64,000 bases of DNA from Novosphingobium sp. (GTDB lineage: Bacteria > Pseudomonadota > Alphaproteobacteria > Sphingomonadales > Sphingomonadaceae), in NCBI GenBank assembly GCA_017745295.1, contig JAGHZR010000003.1:124001-188000 (forward strand). The letters are read 5' to 3'. Under the pieces are notes generated by a model, which worked only from the letters and a program-made list of their open reading frames with translations, made no database searches and was not told the DNA's origin. Every line of letters starts with the position of its first letter. The first letter of the stretch is position 1. A program made the position numbers and the translations under genes. Positions 58,670 to 64,000 of this stretch are shown here, in pieces.

Positions 58670-60393
58670 GGCGGGTTCTCGAAACGTTGCAGCCGCTGGG
58701 CCGTGCGCTCATGCTGCCGATCGCGGTGCTGCCGGTGGCGGGGTTGCTGTTGCGCCTCGGCCAGCCGGACCTGCTCGATATCGCGCTGCTGAGCGCGGCG
58801 GGCGATGCGCTGTTCTCGCACCTCGGCCTGCTGTTCGCGATCGGCGTCGCCACCGGCTATGCGCGCGACGGCAACGGCGCCGCCTGCCTTGCAGGCATCG
58901 TCTGCTTCCTCGTCGCCACCGAAGGCGCGAAAGTGCTGATGCCGGTGCCGCCGGGGATCGATCCCGCGCAGGCCAAGGACGCCTTTGCGGCGGCCGTGGC
59001 GGCGGCCAAGAGCCAGGCCATCGGGCGGCTCGACGTGCCGATCGGCATCGTCTCCGGCCTTGTCGGGGGGCTGTTCTACAACCGCTTCTCGGCCATGAAG
59101 CTGCCGGAATACCTCGCCTTCTTCGGCGGCCGCCGCTTCGTGCCGATCGTTTCGGGCGTGGCCGGTCTGGTCATTGCCAGCGTGGTCGGCCTCGGGTTCC
59201 AGCCGATCGTTACCGGCATCGACGGGGTGAGCCACGGCATCACCGGGCTGGGCGGCTTCGGCCTGTTCCTGTTCGGCCTCATTAACCGGCTCCTGCTGGT
59301 GACGGGCCTGCACCACGTCTTCAACAACCTGTTCTGGTTCGTCTTCGGCGACTACAATGGCGCCCACGGCGACATCCGCCGCTTCTTCGCGGGCGATCCC
59401 ACCGCCGGATCGTTCATGACCGGCTTCTTCCCGGTCATGATGTTCGGCCTGCCCGCCGCCTGCCTCGCGATGTACCGCGCGGCGCGGCCGGAGCGGCGCA
59501 AGGCGGTGGGCGGCATGTTCTTCAGCCTCGCGCTGACCTCGCTGCTGACCGGCGTAACCGAGCCGATCGAGTTCAGCTTCATGTTCCTCGCCCCGGTTCT
59601 CTACGCGATCCACGCGGTGCTGACCGGCGTCTCGATGTGGCTGACCGATGCCTTGGGCATGCACCTCGGCTTCGGGTTCTCGGCTGGCCTGTTCGACTAC
59701 GTGCTGAACTTCGGCAAGGCGACGCGTCCGCTGCTGCTGGTGCCGGTGGGGCTGCTCTACTTCGCGGTCTACTACGGCGTGTTCTCCTTCGCGATCCGCA
59801 AGCTGGACCTCAAGACCCCCGGCCGCGAGGATGATGATCTGGCCGCGCCTGCAGAGGCCGAGGCATCGGCGCAAGCATCGCGCGGGCATGCCTACCTCGC
59901 GGCCTTGGGCGGCAGCGGCAACCTCGTGGAAGTCTCCGCCTGCACCACGCGCCTGCGCCTCATTATCGTCGATCACGGTGCGGTGGACGAGGCGCGGCTC
60001 AAGGCGCTCGGCGCGCGGGGCATCGTGCGGCCTTCGGACAAGGCGCTTCAGGTGATCCTCGGCCCGGTGGCGGACATCGTCTCGGTGGAAATCCGCGAGG
60101 CCATCGCGGCAGGTCCGGCGGCGAGCGCCCCGCGTGCGGCGCCGGTATCGGCTGCTGCCGAAAGCGCGGCGCAGATGACGCTTCCGGCGAACCTCGTGCA
60201 GGCGCTCGGCGGTGAGGGCAATGTGCGCGGCGCGGCGCGCTACGGCAACCGCCTGCGGGTCGAACTGGCGGAAACCGCGAAGATCGACGAAGCGGGGCTA
60301 ACTGCCGCCGGAGTCCGTGCTGTCGGCACGACCGAAGGCGCGGCAATCCATCTGCTGTTCGCCGTGGCCGACCTCGACCGGATCGCTGCCTGA
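58666..60393 (+). CDS. nagE: GlcNAc-type PTS permease EIICB with an extra degenerate EIIB domain
   Basis: 575 residues. A membrane EIIC domain (about 1-375) with typical GlcNAc/glucose motifs (GLHHVFNNLFWFVFGDYNG; GVTEPIEFSFMFLAPVLY) is followed by an EIIB domain whose phospho-Cys is C426 (LVEVSACTTRLRL). A second EIIB-like domain (about 506-575, NVRGAARYGNRLRV) has Tyr526 at the Cys position, so it cannot carry phosphate. It transports and phosphorylates N-acetylglucosamine using the upstream EIIA-HPr-EI protein. The substrate assignment comes mainly from the nagA and nagB-II neighbours. Confidence 0.92.
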   Translation: MRRVLETLQPLGRALMLPIAVLPVAGLLLRLGQPDLLDIALLSAAGDALFSHLGLLFAIGVATGYARDGNGAACLAGIVCFLVATEGAKVLMPVPPGIDPAQAKDAFAAAVAAAKSQAIGRLDVPIGIVSGLVGGLFYNRFSAMKLPEYLAFFGGRRFVPIVSGVAGLVIASVVGLGFQPIVTGIDGVSHGITGLGGFGLFLFGLINRLLLVTGLHHVFNNLFWFVFGDYNGAHGDIRRFFAGDPTAGSFMTGFFPVMMFGLPAACLAMYRAARPERRKAVGGMFFSLALTSLLTGVTEPIEFSFMFLAPVLYAIHAVLTGVSMWLTDALGMHLGFGFSAGLFDYVLNFGKATRPLLLVPVGLLYFAVYYGVFSFAIRKLDLKTPGREDDDLAAPAEAEASAQASRGHAYLAALGGSGNLVEVSACTTRLRLIIVDHGAVDEARLKALGARGIVRPSDKALQVILGPVADIVSVEIREAIAAGPAASAPRAAPVSAAAESAAQMTLPANLVQALGGEGNVRGAARYGNRLRVELAETAKIDEAGLTAAGVRAVGTTEGAAIHLLFAVADLDRIAA

Positions 60394-60421
60394 TCGAGCA
60401 CTGACTTAGCCAGTCAAACAC

Positions 60422-60501
60422 TCGTCATTGCGAGCGTAGCGAAGCAATCCAGAGTCGGTCTTATACCGCCCTGGATTGCTTCGCTACGCTCGCAATGACG
60501 A
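60422..60501. repeat. Long palindromic intergenic repeat
   Basis: A perfect 31-bp inverted repeat (60422-60452 and 60471-60501) around an 18-nt loop, in the 218-nt gap between the convergent nagE and GH2 genes. Its arms contain CATTGCGAGCGTAGCGAAGC, a sequence type widely repeated in bacterial intergenic regions. It may act as a bidirectional transcript end or be a mobile palindromic repeat. Confidence 0.85.
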
Positions 60502-60611
60502 AGCCTGGTGTGTGGGCCGAGAGCGCAGAATAATAGAGCAGAATGGGAAAAGCGAAGGCCGGTAGCCGCCCGCGCTTCGTTGCTTCCACGAAGCGCGGGC
60601 GGCTCGATGCA

Positions 60612-63527
60612 TCAGGCCGAAGCGTAGACCCTGCCGGTCAGCCCGCCCGGCTGGCCTTCCGCCGCCTGAACCAGAACGACGAGCGTGCGCGCACCGCTGC
60701 CCGCTGGGATCGTCACGGTCAGAGCACCCCCAGCCGCATCGGTCTTGCGCGCGGCCAGCTTGCCGTCGAGCCAGACTTCCGCCGCGCCGGTGATCCCGGC
60801 GAAGTGCAGGGTGCCGCCCTCGGCCGCGACTTTCTTCCACGGCGTGAAGCGGGTGCGATAGCTGCGCCATCCCGCGCTTCCCGCAGGCGCGGCGACGCCC
60901 GAGCGCACGAAGTCCCACGAGTTGTTGTCGCCGTCCACCGGGGCCAGTGCCGGATCGGGCTTCTGCGGGAACAGCGCCGAGCGGCGCCAGTCGGAGATCG
61001 GCATTTCTGCCGGGACGACCGCGACTTGCGCGCGCGGTTCGCGCGGCGCACGGGCGAGGCTGAGGCGCGCGGAACGCAGGCCACTTGCATTCGCCGCCAG
61101 CGTCAGCCGCTGGCCACTGGCATCGCCTTCGACGATGACCTGGGCAAGGCCGTTGAACAGTGCACGCTTGCTACCCTTCTCGCTCGCGTGGTCGTTCGGA
61201 TTGCCGTTGCCGAGGCCGATGATCCGCCCGCCGGAGATGGTGAAATCGACCGGGAGGTTGGCGATGGGCACATGACGGCCGCGCGCGTCCACGCAGTCCA
61301 CGGTGATCGCCTGTACGTCCTCGCCGTCGCTGGCGAGAACCTGCCGGGCAGGCGTCAGGCGCAGCGCGACCGGCGCGCCGACGGTCTCGTGGACGGCACT
61401 GGCCACGACTTTGCCGCCGCGCAGCGCGAGCGCCTCGATCCGGCCCGGGCGATAGGGCACCTGGAACGTGTGGCCCATGATCCGGTCGGCGGCGGGGACG
61501 CGCTCGATCACTTCGCCATTGAGGCGCAGTTCGATGGCTTCGGCATTGGTGATCGCGAAGACTTCCAGCGTCTGGCCCTCTCTTCCCGGCCAGGTCCAGT
61601 GCGGCGCCAGCCAGATCACCGGGGCATCCTCGCGCCAGTGGGCGGAATGGATGCCGAACGCGGTCTTGGGGAAGCCGCAAAGATCCATCACACCGAAGAA
61701 GCTGCTCGTCGAGGGCCAGGCATAAGGTGTCGGCTCACCGTGATAGTCGAAGCCGGTCCATACGAACCCGCCCGCCACGAACGGCCGCTCGGCGATCATC
61801 TTCCAGGTCTCGCGGTGGGTCGCGCCCCAGGAGGCGGCTTCCTTGTCGAACGAGGTGATGACCTGCTGCGCCGGGATGCTCTCGAAAGCGCCGCGCGTCT
61901 CGTAGGCGCTGGTGTCTTCCGAACTGGTGATCGGCTTGTCCGGGTGCAGGGCGTGGAACTTGTCGTAGTCGGCCTGATAGTAGTTGAAGCCCATGACATC
62001 GACGACGGTGGAGACGTTCTCGGGATTGTAGAACGAGCCGTTCATCGCCGCCGTCACCGGGCGCTGGGTGTCGAGCCTGCGCACGGCCTTGCGCATGCGG
62101 CGGACCATCTCGACGCCCGCATGGGTGCCCTGCATCGGCTCTTCGTTGAACACCGACCAGAGCACGATCGAGGGGTGGTTACGGTCTCGCCGGACCATCC
62201 ATTCGAGCTGCGCCAGATAATCCGGCGCGGGGTTGAACAGGCGGTTCTCGCCCATGACCACGAAGCCCAGCCGGTCGCACCAGTCGAGCACTTCCTTGGC
62301 GGGGGCATTGTGCGACATGCGGATGGCGTTGCAGCCCATTGCCTTCAGGCGCTGCAGGCGCCAGAGCGCCAGCGCGTCCGGAATCGCGGTGCCGACGCCG
62401 GTGTGGTCCTGGTGGATGCACACGCCCTTGAGCTTGGTCTCGACGCCGTTGAGCACCATGCCGCGCGCGGGATCGAAGCGCATCGTGCGGAAGCCGATGA
62501 ACTGGCGCCGCGTGTCCACGACCTTGCCTTCGTGCAGCAGGTCCACCTCGACGCTGTAGAGCACCGGGCTGTCGGGCGACCAGAGCCTGACCGCGCCGGG
62601 GGTGAGCTGGGCCGTGACCTTGGCCTGTTCGAGCGGCGCGACCGCAGCGCTGCCGCGCGTGCGGTGGATTTCGCGGCCTTCGGGATCGAGCAGGCGGGCG
62701 GCGATCTCGGCCTGTCCAGTGTCCTCGCCGACGTTCGAGAGGCTGACTTCCACCGGCACGCGCCAGGTGCCGTCGTCCTGATGGACCGGATCGCAATAGA
62801 CGCCGTCCGTCTCGATCGACAGGGCCGGGCGGCTGACCAGCCAGACGTGGCGGTAGAGGCCTGCGCCTTCATACCACCAGCCCTCGCGCGCGGTGGCATC
62901 GACGCGCACGGCGATCCAGTTCACCTCGTCGCCGAAGCGGGCGAAGGGAGTGAGGTCGACGATGACGCTGCTGTAGCCCGACCACGAATGGGCCACTTCG
63001 CTGCCGTTAATCCATATCGTGGCATGGGTGGCGATGCCGTCAAAATGGAGTTCGAGGCGGCGGCCCTTCTGGCTTTCGTCCAGCCGCAGCAGGCGGCGAT
63101 ACCAGCCGATTCCGCGCGGGCGATAGCCCTGCGAGACATTGGCGCTCTCGCTGACGTCCTGGGCGATGGCCCAGTCATGCGGGAGATCGACGATCTGCCA
63201 GTCGGAATCGTCGAAGGCCAAGGCCGCCGCGCCGCGCGCATTGCCGGCCTTGACCGAGAGGTAGGTAGCATTGTGGTCGGCAGGCTCTGGAACCGTGACA
63301 TCGCCTTCGTGGAAGCGCCAGCCGCGTTCGAGCAGGGTGCGCGAGGGGTCGGTCTCGGGCAGGCGCGGCGAGGGGCCGGGCAGCGGGGCGGGCATCGGCA
63401 GTCCGTCCGGCAGGCCGGGTCCGAATTCAGGCTTGGAAGCCGCGAAAGTGGAAGTCGAAAGGGCGGGCAACAGGGTAGCGACGGCGCCCGTGGAGGCGCC
63501 GCGCAGCAGCAATTCGCGTCTTTTCAT
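60612..63527 (-). CDS. Exported GH2 beta-galactosidase-type glycosidase
   Basis: 971 residues with a Tat-like signal (MKRRELLLRGASTGAVATLLPALSTSTFAAS). GH2 order: jelly-roll domain (RTLLERGWRFHEGD ... PHDWAIAQDV ... RGIGWYRR), immunoglobulin-like domain, TIM-barrel (LKGVCIHQDHTGVGTAIPDALALWRLQRLKAMGCNAIRMSHN) with acid/base Glu about 462 in WSVFNEEP and the likely nucleophile in ITSSEDTSAYETRG. Further C-terminal domains include a DUF4982-like part (VIWLAPHWTWPGREGQTLEVFAITNAE). Most relatives are beta-galactosidases, which suits complex N-glycans. It overlaps the GntR-type gene by ATGA. Confidence 0.88.
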   Translation of the reverse strand: MKRRELLLRGASTGAVATLLPALSTSTFAASKPEFGPGLPDGLPMPAPLPGPSPRLPETDPSRTLLERGWRFHEGDVTVPEPADHNATYLSVKAGNARGAAALAFDDSDWQIVDLPHDWAIAQDVSESANVSQGYRPRGIGWYRRLLRLDESQKGRRLELHFDGIATHATIWINGSEVAHSWSGYSSVIVDLTPFARFGDEVNWIAVRVDATAREGWWYEGAGLYRHVWLVSRPALSIETDGVYCDPVHQDDGTWRVPVEVSLSNVGEDTGQAEIAARLLDPEGREIHRTRGSAAVAPLEQAKVTAQLTPGAVRLWSPDSPVLYSVEVDLLHEGKVVDTRRQFIGFRTMRFDPARGMVLNGVETKLKGVCIHQDHTGVGTAIPDALALWRLQRLKAMGCNAIRMSHNAPAKEVLDWCDRLGFVVMGENRLFNPAPDYLAQLEWMVRRDRNHPSIVLWSVFNEEPMQGTHAGVEMVRRMRKAVRRLDTQRPVTAAMNGSFYNPENVSTVVDVMGFNYYQADYDKFHALHPDKPITSSEDTSAYETRGAFESIPAQQVITSFDKEAASWGATHRETWKMIAERPFVAGGFVWTGFDYHGEPTPYAWPSTSSFFGVMDLCGFPKTAFGIHSAHWREDAPVIWLAPHWTWPGREGQTLEVFAITNAEAIELRLNGEVIERVPAADRIMGHTFQVPYRPGRIEALALRGGKVVASAVHETVGAPVALRLTPARQVLASDGEDVQAITVDCVDARGRHVPIANLPVDFTISGGRIIGLGNGNPNDHASEKGSKRALFNGLAQVIVEGDASGQRLTLAANASGLRSARLSLARAPREPRAQVAVVPAEMPISDWRRSALFPQKPDPALAPVDGDNNSWDFVRSGVAAPAGSAGWRSYRTRFTPWKKVAAEGGTLHFAGITGAAEVWLDGKLAARKTDAAGGALTVTIPAGSGARTLVVLVQAAEGQPGGLTGRVYASA

Positions 63528-64000
63528 GAACCCTCGATCAGCTCGGCAACGAAGTCGTAGGAGTCGCCGCGATAGTAGGAGCGGGTGAATTCGACGATGC
63601 GCCCGTCGCGCAGGAAGCCGTGGCGCTCGATCAGCAGACCGGCGTGGCCGGATTCGACGCCCAGCATCTTGGCGTGTTCGGTGCCGAAGGGCACCGCGCG
63701 CAGGCGCTGGAGCGCCCGGACGGGGCGGTTGCCGCTCTTCTCCAGTGCGGAGTAGAGCGAATCCCCGACGACATCGAGGCTGGCGAGGCAGTACCCGGCG
63801 ATCGTCGAGATTTCGAGCGCCAGCGGCTCGTCGTCGGCGTAGCGGATGCGGGTGAAGCGTAGCACCGTGCTGCCGGGCGCGAGGCCCAGCGCCATCGATT
63901 CCTCAGGATTGACCGCGCCGGTCATGCGCGAGACCCAGGCGCTGGAGGCACGCTTGCCGCGCGCGGCCATGTCCTCGCTGAACGAGGTCAGCTTTGAGAA
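63524..64000 (-). CDS. GntR-family regulator, UTRA domain (partial, runs off the right end)
   Basis: The frame is open to the window end. The visible 158 residues are the UTRA effector domain plus the linker: LTSFSEDMAARG is the standard UTRA start, followed by LGLAPGSTVLRFTRIRYADDEPLALEISTIAGYCL, then LLIERHGFLRDGRIVEFTRSYYRGDSYDFVAEL. UTRA regulators of this type (NagR, DasR) bind GlcNAc-6-phosphate or glucosamine-6-phosphate and repress nag genes. The winged helix should lie beyond the right edge. It is likely the regulator of the sites at 52661 and 53779. Confidence 0.88.
   Translation of the reverse strand, partial: FSKLTSFSEDMAARGKRASSAWVSRMTGAVNPEESMALGLAPGSTVLRFTRIRYADDEPLALEISTIAGYCLASLDVVGDSLYSALEKSGNRPVRALQRLRAVPFGTEHAKMLGVESGHAGLLIERHGFLRDGRIVEFTRSYYRGDSYDFVAELIEGS

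Noticed and set aside
60543..63560. 1005-codon + strand frame opposite the GH2 gene
   Set aside because: Shadow frame without motifs; GH2 motifs and signal are on the minus strand.
1..64000. CRISPR arrays, tRNA or rRNA genes, insertion sequences
   Set aside because: No regularly spaced repeats, no tRNA-like TPsiC arm with a matching acceptor stem, no rRNA stretch and no transposase frame were seen by eye.

Overview
The window looks like chromosome from a GC-rich alphaproteobacterium of the sphingomonad group (Novosphingobium/Sphingomonas-like). The grounds are three large TonB-dependent receptors each next to degradative enzymes, many Tat- or Sec-exported hydrolases, a halogenase-like flavoprotein inside a receptor operon, and the sphingomonad-style gene families throughout. 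I could not run a taxonomic search, so this is inference. No rRNA, tRNA, CRISPR array, insertion sequence or prophage was seen.

Layout. (1) 1-2.8 kb: the end of an ABC/HlyD/TolC export operon. (2) 2.8-7.4 kb: housekeeping and signalling genes (trmL, pyrC, a stand-alone M17 N-terminal domain protein, a GGDEF-EAL protein). (3) 7.4-16.3 kb: a carbohydrate-utilisation locus with two divergent arms. TonB receptor, halogenase-like flavoprotein and GH3 glycosidase run leftward; a FucP-type sugar transporter and a LacI-family regulator run rightward. Two copies of a TGACATCGATGTCA palindrome lie between the arms. (4) 16.3-17.8 kb: an internally deleted, frameshifted M1 aminopeptidase remnant, a DsbA-like protein and HU. 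(5) 18-41 kb: an amino-acid/peptide region with an M61 peptidase, an Lrp-type regulator, an ornithine-cyclodeaminase homologue, a secreted amidohydrolase, an APC permease, three serine carboxypeptidases (S10), two PLP enzymes, a TonB receptor, LysR, AstB, an M14 peptidase, a MipA/OmpV-type protein and an aldehyde dehydrogenase. (6) 42-45.6 kb: a DUF3772/MscS channel and small exported proteins. (7) 45.6-64 kb: a glycoprotein/N-glycan and GlcNAc locus with a TonB receptor, aspartylglucosaminidase, GH92 mannosidase, CutC, NagB-II, NagA, a two-protein PTS, a GH2 beta-galactosidase and a GntR/UTRA regulator cut by the window end.

How the genes may work together (inference): regions 5 and 7 together suggest scavenging of glycoproteins. 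Exported peptidases would trim the peptide part. GH92, GH2 and the glycosylasparaginase would dismantle N-glycans outside the cytoplasm, and GlcNAc would enter through a PTS and be processed by NagA and NagB-II. The most interesting non-coding signal is the roughly 290-nt leader before the GH92 gene. It has a good promoter overlapping repeated TGATATTGG elements, a 17-codon ORF with a strong ribosome binding site, a hairpin starting just after its stop codon, and an intrinsic-terminator-like hairpin immediately before the gene. This is the layout expected of transcription attenuation.
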